DNA of 64,000 nucleotides from Parafannyhessea umbonata (GCF_900111255.1 NZ_FOGP01000003.1:210673-274672), one strand, 5' to 3'; positions 17,839-34,330 are shown, counted from the stretch's first letter. Notes: generated by a model not told the origin, from the letters alone. Translations and numbers: made by a program.

Positions 17839-19632
17839 ATGAGATACATCAGCGAGAAGTACCTGTCCGAGTCGCGAAATCGCAAGGGCGAGGTGGCGCA
17901 CCTTTCCCTGCACTACCCAGAGGACTTCAACTGGGCCTACGACGTTGTCGACGACATCGCCGATCATGAGCCCCATCGCCTTGCCATGACCTGGACCAAC
18001 CCCGAGGGAGAAGAGCATTTCTTCTCGTTCGGAGACATGAAGTACTGGTCCGACAAGACCGCCAACTTCCTGGCCGACCAGGGCATCCGTAAGGGTGACA
18101 ACGTTCTGGTGATTCTGCGTCGCCACTACCAGTTCTGGTTCACGGCCGTCGCCCTGCACAAGATCGGCGCGGTTCTTGTTCCCGCCACGTTCATGCTGCG
18201 CGACCGCGACATGGAGTACCGCCTGCAGGCCGGAAACATCAAGGCCGTCATCTGCACTGACAAGGGCGGCGTTCCCGACGTCGTCGACCACGTCGCCAAG
18301 CGTTGCCCCGATCTTGAGCTCAAGATAGTCGTAAACGGCGGCGGCGCCGGCATGAGCAACGGCGTCACCGAAGGTCCCTGCGACCGCGACGCCTACCTGT
18401 CTGGCCCTGACCACGTCTGCGAGCTGCCCTGCGAGCGCAGAGGCTGGGTTGACTTCAACACCGGAGTGCGCGCCGCACGCGAGTTCTGGGTGCGCGTCCC
18501 CACCTCCGTGTCCGAGCCGTTCATCATGTACTTCTCTTCCGGAACCACTGGTGAGCCCAAGATGGTCCTTCACAACGGGACCTACGCGCTCGCCCACACG
18601 GTGACGGCCAAGCTCTGGCACAACGTCACCGGCGATGGCGGCCTGCATCTTACCATCGCAGACACCGGCTGGGCAAAGGCCGTCTGGGGCAAGCTCTACG
18701 GCGCCTGGACCATGGAGACCGCAGTCATGGTGTACGACTTCGACCGCTTCCACGCCAACGAGATTCTTGACCTGGTGTCCAAATACAACGTCACCACGCT
18801 GTGCTGCCCGCCGACCATGTATCGACTCATGAAGAACGAGGGTGTCAGGGGCCACGACCTCTCGCCGCTCAAGTACTGCACCACCGCCGGCGAGTCGCTC
18901 AACCCTGACCTTCTGGAGTACTGGCGCGAGCAGACCGGCCTCACCATCTACGAGGGCTTCGGCCAAACCGAGACGCCCCTGACCATCGCGAACCTCAACA
19001 ACTCGAAGCCCCTCAGCGGCTCCATGGGCAAGGTCGTGCCCCTCTACGACATCCAGATCCTCCACGACGACGGCACCCCCTGCGACTACGGCGAGACGGG
19101 CGAGATCTGCATTCGCTACGACCGCGAGAATCCACCCGAGGGCATCCTGATGTGCTACTACCACAACGAGGAGAAGACCAACGAGGCCATCCACGACGGC
19201 TGGTACCACACCGGCGACACCGCGTGGAAGGATGAGGACGAGTACCTGCACTACGTTGGTCGCAATGACGACGTCATCAAGTCCTCCGGCTACCGCATTG
19301 GGCCGACCGAGATCGAGAGCGTCCTTCTGCAGCGCCCCGAGGTTCGAGAGTGCGCCGTCACCGGCGTACCAGACCCCGTGCGCGGCAAGGCCGTCAAGGC
19401 GTCCATCGTGCTCAACAAGGGCTACGAGGGCTCCGACGAGCTTACGCGAGACCTCCAGCGCTACGTCAAGACCGAGACGGCCCCCTACAAGTACCCGCGT
19501 ATCATCGACTATGTCGACGAGCTTCCCAAGACCGTGAACGGAAAGATTCGCCGCGCGGCCATTCGCGACCACGACGACGAGGCGGCAGGCAAGAAGCCCA
19601 CGCACTCCGCGAAGATCGACGGACTCGTCTAG
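17839..19632 (+). CDS. AMP-forming acyl-CoA synthetase
   Basis: 597 residues from the ATG at 17839, with AAAGGA upstream. The adenylate-forming motifs are complete: YFSSGTTGEPKMV (A3), YEGFGQTET (A5), GWYHTGDTAWKDEDEYLHYVGRNDDVIKSSGYR (A7-A8) and the catalytic Lys in TVNGKIRR (A10). It resembles medium-chain or branched acyl-CoA synthetases. Next to an oxidoreductase that makes acyl-CoA, it may interconvert the acyl-CoA and free acid for ATP or for salvage. Substrate is not certain. Confidence 0.9.
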   Translation: MRYISEKYLSESRNRKGEVAHLSLHYPEDFNWAYDVVDDIADHEPHRLAMTWTNPEGEEHFFSFGDMKYWSDKTANFLADQGIRKGDNVLVILRRHYQFWFTAVALHKIGAVLVPATFMLRDRDMEYRLQAGNIKAVICTDKGGVPDVVDHVAKRCPDLELKIVVNGGGAGMSNGVTEGPCDRDAYLSGPDHVCELPCERRGWVDFNTGVRAAREFWVRVPTSVSEPFIMYFSSGTTGEPKMVLHNGTYALAHTVTAKLWHNVTGDGGLHLTIADTGWAKAVWGKLYGAWTMETAVMVYDFDRFHANEILDLVSKYNVTTLCCPPTMYRLMKNEGVRGHDLSPLKYCTTAGESLNPDLLEYWREQTGLTIYEGFGQTETPLTIANLNNSKPLSGSMGKVVPLYDIQILHDDGTPCDYGETGEICIRYDRENPPEGILMCYYHNEEKTNEAIHDGWYHTGDTAWKDEDEYLHYVGRNDDVIKSSGYRIGPTEIESVLLQRPEVRECAVTGVPDPVRGKAVKASIVLNKGYEGSDELTRDLQRYVKTETAPYKYPRIIDYVDELPKTVNGKIRRAAIRDHDDEAAGKKPTHSAKIDGLV

Positions 19633-19664
19633 CAGCTTCGCCCAGCGGGCAAGTCATAGCCCAT

Positions 19665-19708
19665 AGAGGGGCAAGGGGCCACTGGCCCCTTGCCCCTCTT
19701 CCCTTTCT
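19665..19708 (+). terminator. Terminator after the oxidoreductase cluster
   Basis: GAGGGGCAAGGGGCC pairs perfectly with GGCCCCTTGCCCCTC around ACT, followed by a T-rich stretch with C (TTCCCTTTC). It ends the plus-strand cluster before the convergent rpoC. Confidence 0.85.
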
Positions 19709-19767
19709 CACGCGCCCAGCAGTTATTGGCAGTCAGACACGCCGACACCGCACAAGCATATGCATGC

Positions 19768-19802
19768 AAAAAGGGTCCGGCCTCAAGAGGTCGGACCCTT
19801 TG
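19768..19802 (-). terminator. Terminator after rpoC
   Basis: On the minus strand AAGGGTCCG pairs with CGGACCCTT around an inner CCTC/GAGG-like stem and TTGA loop, followed by five T. It lies about 30 bases after the rpoC stop. Confidence 0.88.
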
Positions 19803-19829
19803 CTAGCGACTCAGATGAACCCCCAGGAG

Positions 19830-24269
<4,440 letters not shown>

Positions 24270-24274
24270 GTTCG

Positions 24275-27790
<3,516 letters not shown>

Positions 27791-28098
27791 CAGGCACTTC
27801 CTCCTTCGACTTGATAAAAAAGCGGCAGTTGTCGCAATCTAATAACTTAACGAAGTTGCACATCTAGGTCAATAATATAGTCTTGACATCTGGACCACTA
27901 TTTATTAGCCGGGAACTTTAGGCCATTTACCTGCGATGATAATTCTTCATTTATGGATTCGGTGTGTTGCTTCACAAGTCCGATATTTGCCATTCAGCCG
28001 GCGGGCCGAAGCGAAACGGCTACGGCCCGCATAAAATTGTTGATGGGGGGGGGACTTAGGCGTTCCACATCAAGTCACCCCCCCTGCCCTCGAGCTAA
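27791..28098 (-). promoter_or_regulatory. Leader and promoter region of rpoB
   Basis: There is no gene in this 308-base stretch. A minus-strand promoter candidate has TTGACC (27872-27867), a 17-base spacer and TAAGTT (27849-27844), about 55 bases before the GTG. Further upstream an 8-bp hairpin (GCGGGCCG/CGGCCCGC with an inner AGC/GCT) lies at 28001-28030, and a run of nine G at 28045-28053. The part near the promoter is AT-rich. It implies that rpoBC can be transcribed apart from rplJL. Confidence 0.6.
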
Positions 28099-28129
28099 CA
28101 AAAAAGGGTCGAACCTTGCGGTTCGACCC
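28099..28129 (-). terminator. Terminator after rplL
   Basis: On the minus strand GGGTCGAACC pairs perfectly with GGTTCGACCC around GCAA, followed by six T. It separates rplJL from rpoBC. Confidence 0.93.
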
Positions 28130-28166
28130 CAGGTGCGACAAGTCGCGGAGTTATCGTTAGCTGAAT

Positions 28167-28544
28167 TTACTTCAGGGTAACGGTAGCGCCGGCCTCCTCG
28201 AGCTGAGCCTTGGCAGCCTCGGCGTCCTCCTTCTTGGCACCCTCGATGAGGACCTTGGGAGCGCCCTCGACGGCCTCCTTGGCCTCCTTGAGACCAAGGG
28301 AGGTGAGGGAACGGACGACCTTGATGACGGCGATCTTGTTGTCGCCGAAAGCGGTCAGCTCGACGTCGAAGTTGGTCTTCTCCTCGGCAGCAGCAGCGCC
28401 AGCAGCAGGAGCAGCAGCGGCAACGGCAACGGGAGCAGCAGCGGAGACGCCGAAGACGTCCTCCAGCTCGTGAACGAGCTCGGAAAGCTCGAGGGCGGGC
28501 ATCTCCTTGAGGGCCTCGATGATCTCATCCTTGGTGCAAGCCAT
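28167..28544 (-). CDS. rplL: 50S ribosomal protein L7/L12
   Basis: 125 residues from the ATG at 28544 ([19 protein letters not shown]), with AAAAGGAG upstream. The Ala-rich hinge ([12 protein letters not shown]) and the C-terminal factor-binding domain ([27 protein letters not shown]) are clear. L12 recruits translation GTPases. It is co-transcribed with rplJ and followed by a strong terminator. Confidence 0.97.
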   Translation of the reverse strand: MACTKDEIIEALKEMPALELSELVHELEDVFGVSAAAPVAVAAAAPAAGAAAAEEKTNFDVELTAFGDNKIAVIKVVRSLTSLGLKEAKEAVEGAPKVLIEGAKKEDAEAAKAQLEEAGATVTLK

Positions 28545-28645
28545 GTGATTTCTCCTTTTGTAGTGGGCGCATCGTGCGCCCAACAGCTTTTAACTTAGGT
28601 GCCGCTCACGCGGCAGGTAAAACAACGTGCGACGAAGTACGCGTC

Positions 28646-29161
28646 TTACGCGGCCTTCTGGTCTGCGACCGCCTGAAGGGCAGTAGCGAGGCCCCTTGCA
28701 GGACCAGCGAGAACCTGAGCGATACCGGACAGCGGGCTGCCGATAACGTACACGAGCTTGGCCATGAGCTCCTCGCGGCTGGGCAGGTCGGCGTAAGCCT
28801 TCGCGTCCTCAGCAGTGAGAGCCTTGCCATCAGCGATAGCACCGATCCACTCGATCTTCTCGAATGCCTCGGCCTTCTCCTTGATGACCTTAGCGGCCTC
28901 GACGGGATCGTTCTCGTAGAAGACGTAAGCCACGGTGCCGTTGAGGCCATCAACCTCAGGCATCTCTGCGTTCTTGAGGGCGATCTTCACAATGTTGTTC
29001 TTGTAAACCTTCATGTGAGCGCCAGCCTCACGCAGACCGCGACGAAGCTCCTGAGTCTCCTTAACGGAGAGGCCGCGATAGTCGATGAAGAAGACACCCT
29101 TGGAGTTCTCCAGGGACTCAGCGACCTTTGCGAGCATGTCGACATTCTTGGAATTGGGCAT
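28646..29161 (-). CDS. rplJ: 50S ribosomal protein L10
   Basis: 171 residues from the ATG at 29161 (MPNSKNVDMLAKVAESLEN); the longer frame runs into the leader. It has the 23S-binding region (SVKETQELRRGLREAGAHMKVYKNNI) and the C-terminal helix that carries L12 dimers. L10 is expected to repress this operon through the leader described next. Confidence 0.97.
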   Translation of the reverse strand: MPNSKNVDMLAKVAESLENSKGVFFIDYRGLSVKETQELRRGLREAGAHMKVYKNNIVKIALKNAEMPEVDGLNGTVAYVFYENDPVEAAKVIKEKAEAFEKIEWIGAIADGKALTAEDAKAYADLPSREELMAKLVYVIGSPLSGIAQVLAGPARGLATALQAVADQKAA

Positions 29162-29164
29162 GTA

Positions 29165-29380
29165 GTACACCTCCTTGCTATTTATGACTCGGGCACGAGC
29201 CGCCGACGCGGCGGGCCTTCGCATAAAAACGGACCCCGCTTGGCGCAGCCAAAGCAGGGTCCAAGAAAATCAATTCCAAGACCACCTCGGCAGGCGGATT
29301 TCTCCTTTAAGCCACATGGGCACCGGCTGTCTTTGGCAGCGGACGTGCGTTTTGCACTTGCTGCATGCGTAAACATGCAG
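29165..29380 (-). ncRNA. Ribosomal protein L10 leader with attenuator
   Basis: The leader lies between the promoter at 29386-29414 and rplJ. At its 5' end CTTGCTGCATG pairs perfectly with CATGCAGCAAG (29356-29383). Next comes TTAAAGGAGAAATCCGCCTGCCGAGG, which matches the L10-binding motif of this leader family as I know it. A terminator-like hairpin (GGACCC...GGGTCC followed by GTTTTT, 29224-29262) lies close to rplJ. Binding of L10-L12 would favour termination, so rplJL is autoregulated. Confidence 0.75.
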
Positions 29381-29385
29381 CAAGA

Positions 29386-29414
29386 ATTATTGACCGACCA
29401 GGTTTCTGCGTCAA
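29386..29414 (-). promoter_or_regulatory. Promoter of rplJL
   Basis: On the minus strand TTGACG (29414-29409), a 17-base spacer and AATAAT (29391-29386) form a strong promoter. Transcription would start just before the first leader hairpin. Confidence 0.8.
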
Positions 29415-29484
29415 GCGAGAAGGACGCTCTTCTCTCCTTGCACACAAACCCGTGCCGTACAACATCACCTGAGCTGACCGCAGA

Positions 29485-29516
29485 CAAAAAACCGGGCCGG
29501 CTGATGCCGACCCGGT
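29485..29516 (-). terminator. Terminator after rplA
   Basis: On the minus strand ACCGGGTCGGC pairs with GCCGGCCCGGT (one G-T pair) around ATCA, followed by six T. It lies 24 bases past the rplA stop. Confidence 0.93.
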
Positions 29517-29540
29517 AGAACGAACTACAGCGTCCTTGGC

Positions 29541-30245
29541 TTACGCCAGGAAGTCGCGGGTGATTGCAGAGTCAACCTTGACGCCGGGGCCCATCGTGGA
29601 GGACAGGCAGATGGACTTGACGTAGCGACCCTTAGCAGAAGAGGGCTTGACGCGCAGGATCTCAGTGTAAAGAGCCGCGTAGTTCTCGACGAGCTGCTCG
29701 GTGCTGAAGGAGACGCGACCCATGGGAACGTGGCAGATGCCATAGCGGTCGGCGCGATACTCGACACGGCCGGCCTTGAGCTCCTTGACCATCTTCTCGA
29801 CGTCCATGGTGACGGTGCCGAGCTTGGGGTTCGGCATCAGGCCACGGGGGCCGAGAACGCGACCGAGGCGGCCAACCTTGCCCATCATGTTCGGGGTAGC
29901 GATGACAGCGTCGAAGTTGATGTTGCCAGCCTGGATGTCAGCCAGAAGGTCGTCGGAGCCAACGATGTCGGCGCCAGCGGCCTCAGCCTCGCGAGCCTTG
30001 TCGCCCTCGGCGAAGACGGCGACGCGCACCTCCTTACCGGTGCCGTTGGGCAGCGAGATGGAGCCGCGGACGTTCTGGTCGGCCTTGCGGGTGTCGACAC
30101 CAAGGCGAATGGAGACCTCAACGGTCTCGTCGAACTTAGCGGAGGAGAGCTCCTTGACGAGAGCCATGGCCTCCTTCGGCGTGTATGCCTTGGTCTTGTC
30201 GTACTTGGCAACAGAGTTGTTGTAGTTCTTTCCGTGCTTCGCCAT
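29541..30245 (-). CDS. rplA: 50S ribosomal protein L1
   Basis: 234 residues from the ATG at 30245 ([16 protein letters not shown]), with AGGAGG upstream. The conserved [25 protein letters not shown] stretch is present. L1 forms the mobile stalk at the E site and in other bacteria represses its own operon. It is separated from rplK by 111 bases that hold two hairpins. Confidence 0.97.
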   Translation of the reverse strand: MAKHGKNYNNSVAKYDKTKAYTPKEAMALVKELSSAKFDETVEVSIRLGVDTRKADQNVRGSISLPNGTGKEVRVAVFAEGDKAREAEAAGADIVGSDDLLADIQAGNINFDAVIATPNMMGKVGRLGRVLGPRGLMPNPKLGTVTMDVEKMVKELKAGRVEYRADRYGICHVPMGRVSFSTEQLVENYAALYTEILRVKPSSAKGRYVKSICLSSTMGPGVKVDSAITRDFLA

Positions 30246-30309
30246 TATGATACCTCCTGTGGTAAGCGGGCGGCGTGGCCCTCCCACGTAGTTGGCGGAT
30301 CCCTCCGCC

Positions 30310-30344
30310 GGTTAGCAAACCAGCGCAGCGGTTGCCCGCTGCGC
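30310..30344 (-). promoter_or_regulatory. Tandem hairpins between rplK and rplA
   Basis: On the minus strand GCGCAGCGG pairs perfectly with CCGCTGCGC around a GCAA tetraloop (30344-30323), followed by a small GGTT/AACC stem (30321-30310). There is no T run. It may be an RNA processing or L1-binding element before rplA. Confidence 0.5.
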
Positions 30345-30356
30345 ATGAAACTATAG

Positions 30357-30785
30357 TTACTCGGCGATGGTGACGCCCATGGAGCGAGCGGTGCCCGCAA
30401 CGATCTTCTTGGCAGCCTCGATGTCGTTGGCGTTGAGGTCCGGCATCTTGATCTCGGCGATCTTGGTGAGCTGCTCGTCGGTCAGCTGTCCGACCTTGTC
30501 GCGCTGGGGAACGCCAGAGCCACTCTTGATGCCAAGCTCCTTGAGGATCAGACGAGCCGCGGGAGGGGTCTTGGTGACAAAGTCGAAGGAGCGGTCCTCG
30601 TAGACGCTGATCTCGACAGGAATGATGTCGCCAGCCTTGTCCTGCGTGGCAGCATTGAATGCCTGGCAGAACTGCATGATGTTGACCTGAGCGGCACCGA
30701 GGGCGGGGCCGACGGGAGGAGCGGGGTTTGCCTGACCGGCAGGAATCTGGAGCTTAATGAAATGAACAACGTTCTTTGCGGCCAT
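30357..30785 (-). CDS. rplK: 50S ribosomal protein L11
   Basis: 142 residues. The start ([27 protein letters not shown]) is the thiostrepton-binding N-terminal domain with its conserved prolines; the C-terminal rRNA-binding domain follows ([20 protein letters not shown]). L11 is part of the GTPase-associated centre and is needed for RelA-type sensing. Confidence 0.98.
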   Translation of the reverse strand: MAAKNVVHFIKLQIPAGQANPAPPVGPALGAAQVNIMQFCQAFNAATQDKAGDIIPVEISVYEDRSFDFVTKTPPAARLILKELGIKSGSGVPQRDKVGQLTDEQLTKIAEIKMPDLNANDIEAAKKIVAGTARSMGVTIAE

Positions 30786-30878
30786 GTTGTGCCTCCTGTT
30801 GTTAGTTCTCGTAGATGCTATCTAGTACCGAGCTCCGAGAAGCAATCCTCACCGATAACGGATGCCCGGCCGTAGTGT

Positions 30879-31427
30879 TTAGACGATGACGGTCACCTGG
30901 TCGAGAGTGAGCTCGACCGGAGTCTCACGACCGAAGATCGTGAGCATGACCTTGACCTTGCCAGCCTCCGCATTGACCTCGGATACGGTGCCGTCGAAGT
31001 CAGCCAAAGGACCAGAGACGACCTTGATGGTCTGGCCGACCTCAAGATCAGTGGTGGTCGTGGTGTGCTTGTGAGCCTCAGCTCCCCTACCGTTCGTGCG
31101 ACGCATGATCTTGTTGAACTCAGAGCGACGAAGCGGCGACGGGGTGCCGTCGACGCCCACGAAACCCGTAACGCCGGCGGTGTTGCGGACAACGGTCCAA
31201 GTGTCGTCGTTGAGCTCCATGCGAACCAGGACGTAGCCCGGGAAGACCTTGCTCTCCTTGGTCTCGCGCTTGCCGCCATCCTTGATCTCGGTGACCTCCT
31301 CGGTCGGAATCTGGATGTCGACGATCTTGTCGGCCATGCCAAATGTCTCGATGCGGTGCTCGAGGTCGGTCTTGACCTTGTTCTCGTAACCCGAGTAGGT
31401 GTGTACAACGTACCAACGCTTGGCCAT
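30879..31427 (-). CDS. nusG: Transcription elongation factor NusG
   Basis: 182 residues. The NGN domain is clear (KRWYVVHTYSGYENKVKTDLEHR, then VFPGYVLVRMELND) and the KOW domain follows (VGQTIKVVSGPLADFDGTVSEV). NusG links RNA polymerase to Rho or to S10 on the ribosome. It lies 3 bases after secE in the conserved secE-nusG-rplK-rplA order. Confidence 0.98.
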   Translation of the reverse strand: MAKRWYVVHTYSGYENKVKTDLEHRIETFGMADKIVDIQIPTEEVTEIKDGGKRETKESKVFPGYVLVRMELNDDTWTVVRNTAGVTGFVGVDGTPSPLRRSEFNKIMRRTNGRGAEAHKHTTTTTDLEVGQTIKVVSGPLADFDGTVSEVNAEAGKVKVMLTIFGRETPVELTLDQVTVIV

Positions 31428-31430
31428 GAC

Positions 31431-31826
31431 TTATCCCCTCAGACCGGTGAAGCCCACGAGAAGGGCGACGAATCCGGTGTCGACAAGCCACACCGCGATG
31501 CCGCAGACGATCAGCATGGCGATGACGGCTACCGAATAGTTCTTGAGCTCGGGCTTGCTAGGCCAAACGACGCGGTGCATCTCACCGCGAACATCGCCCA
31601 AATACGCACCGAGGCGCCCGAAGAGACCGCCCTTGCCTTCCTTCTTGGCCTTGGAGGCCTTGTTGGCCTTCGCGGCGGGCTGGGCAACGGACTCGCTCTT
31701 CTGGGCCTTCTTGGGCTTGGAAGAGTCAGTCGTGGCGTTAGAGGTTGCCTGCTTTGCCTCAAGCTCGGCACGCTCGGCGGCACGCGCCTGGCGCGCGCTC
31801 CTCTTCTGTCGCTCCCTCTTTGCCAT
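31431..31826 (-). CDS. secE: Preprotein translocase subunit SecE
   Basis: 131 residues from the ATG at 31826 (MAKRERQKRSARQARAAER), nine bases after AGGAGG; seven codons upstream there is another in-frame Met. The conserved SecE part is at the C-terminus: an amphipathic helix (VRGEMHRVVWPSKPELKN) and one TM segment (VIAMLIVCGIAVWLV). The first 75 residues are a charged Lys/Ala-rich cytoplasmic region, longer than in most Gram-positives. Confidence 0.95.
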   Translation of the reverse strand: MAKRERQKRSARQARAAERAELEAKQATSNATTDSSKPKKAQKSESVAQPAAKANKASKAKKEGKGGLFGRLGAYLGDVRGEMHRVVWPSKPELKNYSVAVIAMLIVCGIAVWLVDTGFVALLVGFTGLRG

Positions 31827-31864
31827 CTGCTCGTACCTCCTGGACAATGTCCCTCTTCATAGAA

Positions 31865-31893
31865 ACCGGCTAACCCCCGAGGGGATAGCCGGT
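31865..31893 (-). other. Hairpin between tRNA-Trp and secE
   Basis: On the minus strand ACCGGCTA pairs with TAGCCGGT around an inner CCCC/GGGG stem. The tail is only TTTCTAT, so it is at best a weak terminator; it may set the 3' end of the tRNA precursor. Confidence 0.5.
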
Positions 31894-31902
31894 GGTGTAA
31901 TC

Positions 31903-31978
31903 TGGCACGCCAGGTAGGACTTGAACCCACAACAGCCGGTTTTGGAGACCGGTGCTCTACCAATTGAACTACTGGCGT
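31903..31978 (-). tRNA. tRNA-Trp (CCA anticodon)
   Basis: The minus strand folds as a cloverleaf with acceptor ACGCCAG/CTGGCGT, anticodon stem CCGGT/ACCGG and loop CTCCAAA giving anticodon CCA. The 3' CCA is encoded. It lies between rpmG and secE. Confidence 0.96.
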
Positions 31979-31993
31979 GTAATGACTCCTATT

Positions 31994-32143
31994 TTAGCGA
32001 GTCTCCCTGTGAAGGGTGTGCTTGTGGCACCACGGGCAGTACTTCTTGAGCTCCATGCGGTCGGGCGTGTTGCTCTTGTTCTTATCCGTGGTGTAATTGC
32101 GACGCTTGCACTCGGTGCATGCGAGGGTAACCTGTGTACGCAT
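31994..32143 (-). CDS. rpmG: 50S ribosomal protein L33
   Basis: 49 residues, too short for most gene callers' cut-offs. It begins [19 protein letters not shown] and ends [19 protein letters not shown], with two CxxC pairs, so it is the zinc-binding C+ form of L33. AGGAGG lies 4 bases before the ATG. Position before secE-nusG is the conserved one. Confidence 0.97.
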   Translation of the reverse strand: MRTQVTLACTECKRRNYTTDKNKSNTPDRMELKKYCPWCHKHTLHRETR

Positions 32144-32201
32144 TGATCCTCCTGTTGATAGTCGCCGCCGATAGGATTCTTCGATGGCGACGCGAAGAGA
32201 T

Positions 32202-32231
32202 ACGCTATCAGTTCGCGCTTATCCCTGTCAA
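32202..32231 (-). promoter_or_regulatory. Promoter candidate of rpmG-tRNA-Trp-secE-nusG
   Basis: On the minus strand a perfect TTGACA (32231-32226) is followed after 18 bases by TAGCGT (32207-32202), about 60 bases before rpmG. Confidence 0.65.
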
Positions 32232-32306
32232 CTATAACGCGGCTTTCCCGGCCACCTCGACAAAACCACCAAATGTGACAGACCGAGCAGCGGGAAGCAT
32301 ACTCAC

Positions 32307-32342
32307 AAAAATAGCCCGGTGCCCTCTTTGAAGGCACCGGGC
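32307..32342 (-). terminator. Terminator after tuf
   Basis: On the minus strand GCCCGGTGCC pairs with GGCACCGGGC around a short loop, followed by TATTTTT. It lies about 30 bases after the tuf stop. Confidence 0.92.
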
Positions 32343-32372
32343 CTAACAAGCAAACCTAGCTAGGAAGCTATT

Positions 32373-33578
32373 TTACTCGACGATCGTGGAAACACGGCCA
32401 TCGCCGACGGTGTGGCCACCCTCGCGGATTGCGAACTTGAGGCCCTGCTCCATAGCGATGGGATGGATGAGCTCGCAGGTAACGGTGATGTGGTCACCAG
32501 GCATAGCCATCTCGACCTTGCCGCCGTTGGCATCGGTGAGCTCCTGGATGTCGCCAGTCACGTCAGTGGTGCGGAAGTAGAACTGGGGACGGTAGCCAGA
32601 GAAGAACGGCGTGTGACGGCCACCCTCCTCCTTGGTGAGGACGTAAATCTCGCCGGTGAACTTCTTGTGCGGCGTGACCGAGCCGGGCTTGCAGAGAACC
32701 TGGCCGCGCTGGATGTCCTCGCGCTTGATGCCACGGAGGAGGATACCGACGTTATCGCCAGCCTCGCAGAAGTCCATGGTCTTGCGGAACATCTCGATGC
32801 CGGTAGCAACGGTGGACTGGGTGTCCTTGATGCCGACGATCTCGACGGTGTCGTTGAGGTTGAGCTGGCCACGCTCGACACGGCCGGTAGCAACGGTACC
32901 ACGGCCAGAGATGGTCATGACGTCCTCGATAGCCATCAGGAACGGCTTCTCGTTGTCACGGGCAGGCGTGGGGATGTAGGAGTCGACGGTCTTCATGAGC
33001 TCGAGGACGGAGTCAACCCACTTCTGCTCGCCGTTGAGGGCGCCGAGAGCGGAACCACGGACGATGGGAAGGTCGTCGCCGGGGAAATCGTACTCGGAGA
33101 GGAGGTCACGGGTCTCCATCTCGACGAGGTCGATGAGCTCGTCGTCGTCAACCATGTCGCACTTGTTCAGGAAGACGATGATGTAGGGGACGCCGACCTG
33201 ACGTGCGAGGAGGATGTGCTCACGAGTCTGAGCCATCGGGCCGTCGGTAGCAGCGATAACGAGGATTGCGCCATCCATCTGAGCAGCGCCAGAAATCATG
33301 TTCTTGACGTAGTCAGCGTGGCCGGGGCAGTCGACGTGAGCGTAGTGACGCTCCCAGGTCTCGTACTCGACGTGAGCGACAGAAATGGTAATACCACGCT
33401 GACGCTCCTCGGGAGCCTTGTCGATGTTCTCGAATGCGGTGAAGTCTGCCTTGCAGCCCTCAGCCTCAGAGAGAACCTTGGTGATTGCAGCGGTAAGGGT
33501 GGTCTTGCCGTGGTCGACGTGACCAATCGTACCGATGTTTACGTGCGGCTTGCTACGATCGAATTTCTCCTTGGCCAT
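32373..33578 (-). CDS. tuf: Translation elongation factor Tu
   Basis: 401 residues, slightly longer than the 394 of E. coli. GTP-binding motifs are intact: [23 protein letters not shown] and NKCD. EF-Tu brings aminoacyl-tRNA to the ribosome. The gene is not in the str operon but follows a tRNA cluster with its own strong promoter, like tufB of enterobacteria. The positions linked to kirromycin resistance look wild type. Confidence 0.98.
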   Translation of the reverse strand: MAKEKFDRSKPHVNIGTIGHVDHGKTTLTAAITKVLSEAEGCKADFTAFENIDKAPEERQRGITISVAHVEYETWERHYAHVDCPGHADYVKNMISGAAQMDGAILVIAATDGPMAQTREHILLARQVGVPYIIVFLNKCDMVDDDELIDLVEMETRDLLSEYDFPGDDLPIVRGSALGALNGEQKWVDSVLELMKTVDSYIPTPARDNEKPFLMAIEDVMTISGRGTVATGRVERGQLNLNDTVEIVGIKDTQSTVATGIEMFRKTMDFCEAGDNVGILLRGIKREDIQRGQVLCKPGSVTPHKKFTGEIYVLTKEEGGRHTPFFSGYRPQFYFRTTDVTGDIQELTDANGGKVEMAMPGDHITVTCELIHPIAMEQGLKFAIREGGHTVGDGRVSTIVE

Positions 33579-33656
33579 GCCGTCCTCCTTTTGAAAACAA
33601 CCTTTTGGGCCATTGCCTTAACTATGCCAAACGGGGCCGAAGCCCCGTAAGTACTC

Positions 33657-33733
33657 TGGTACCGGTGACTGGATTCGAACCAGTGACATCGCGGGTATGA
33701 GCCGCGTGCTCTAACCAGCTGAGCTACACCGGC
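33657..33733 (-). tRNA. tRNA-Met (CAT anticodon), probably elongator
   Basis: The minus strand gives acceptor GCCGGTG/CACCGGT, D-arm GCTCAGCTGGTTAGAGC, anticodon arm GCGGCTCATACCCGC (CAT) and T-arm CTGGTTCGAATCCAG; CCA is encoded. A CAT anticodon could also belong to a lysidine-modified tRNA-Ile; the lack of initiator features and the overall form favour elongator Met. Confidence 0.88.
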
Positions 33734-33751
33734 ATGTATGCCAGCTTGAAA

Positions 33752-33827
33752 TGGAGCCCGCGACCAGATTCGAACTGGTGACCTCTTCGTTACCAACGAA
33801 GTGCTCTACCGACTGAGCTACACGGGC
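33752..33827 (-). tRNA. tRNA-Thr (GGT anticodon)
   Basis: Cloverleaf with acceptor GCCCGTG/CGCGGGC, anticodon arm TTCGTTGGTAACGAA giving GGT, and encoded CCA. One base separates it from tRNA-Tyr. Confidence 0.95.
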
Positions 33828-33828
33828 A

Positions 33829-33912
33829 TGGTGGGGATGATTGGACTCGAACCAATGAACCCAGAGGGAGCGGATTTACAGTCCGCCGCAGTTGCCGCTG
33901 TGCCACATCCCC
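33829..33912 (-). tRNA. tRNA-Tyr (GTA anticodon)
   Basis: 84 bases including encoded CCA. Acceptor GGGGATG/CATCCCC, anticodon arm GCGGACTGTAAATCCGC giving GTA, and a long variable arm as expected for tyrosine tRNA. It is first behind the promoter at 33965-33993. Confidence 0.95.
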
Positions 33913-33964
33913 ATGCTGTTTTCAAGCTGCTCGCAGCGGGCTTTGTCCCCTGCAAGCGGAAAGT

Positions 33965-33993
33965 ATATTACGACCCGTTAAACCCTCTGTCAA
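33965..33993 (-). promoter_or_regulatory. Strong promoter of the tRNA-Tyr-Thr-Met-tuf unit
   Basis: On the minus strand TTGACA (33993-33988), a 17-base spacer and TAATAT (33970-33965). It is near consensus, as expected for tRNA and tuf genes. Confidence 0.88.
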
Positions 33994-34088
33994 CGTGTTC
34001 CACCCACCCGGGCGTATCTATCCCACTTTTCCTACACAAATGCAGGTCAGAGCACATGCTTTTTGCGCAGTGGCGTTGCCGCGATAAG

Positions 34089-34121
34089 AAAAAACGCCAA
34101 ATCCCGCAAAAGAATTTGGCG
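34089..34121 (-). terminator. Terminator between tRNA-Thr(TGT) and the tRNA-Tyr promoter
   Basis: On the minus strand CGCCAAAT pairs with ATTTGGCG around an 11-base loop, followed by six T. It closes the tRNA-Thr(TGT) transcript. Confidence 0.85.
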
Positions 34122-34131
34122 TAATAATTTC

Positions 34132-34207
34132 TGGAGCCAGCTACCGGACTCGAACCGATGACAACCTGTTTACAAGACAGGGGCTCTACCAACTGAGCTA
34201 AGCTGGC
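34132..34207 (-). tRNA. tRNA-Thr (TGT anticodon)
   Basis: Cloverleaf with acceptor GCCAGCT/AGCTGGC, anticodon arm CCTGTCTTGTAAACAGG giving TGT, encoded CCA. It is transcribed apart from the other tRNAs, because a terminator follows. A TATGAT -10 lies at 34223-34218 but no clear -35. Confidence 0.95.
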
Positions 34208-34330
34208 GCGTTACTGCATCATACCCTCTTGCGTCGCAGCGCGCCACAACGAGTTTGGGGTCATGCTCTTTCCCCCGCTCAAAGGTCAGGCGGACCTCAC
34301 TCGGTCGGACGGATGAGCGGGCGAGAAGGG

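Noticed and set aside
17719..19605. Minus-strand open frame of 628 codons opposite the acyl-CoA synthetase
   Set aside because: The synthetase motifs are complete on the plus strand; the minus frame has none.
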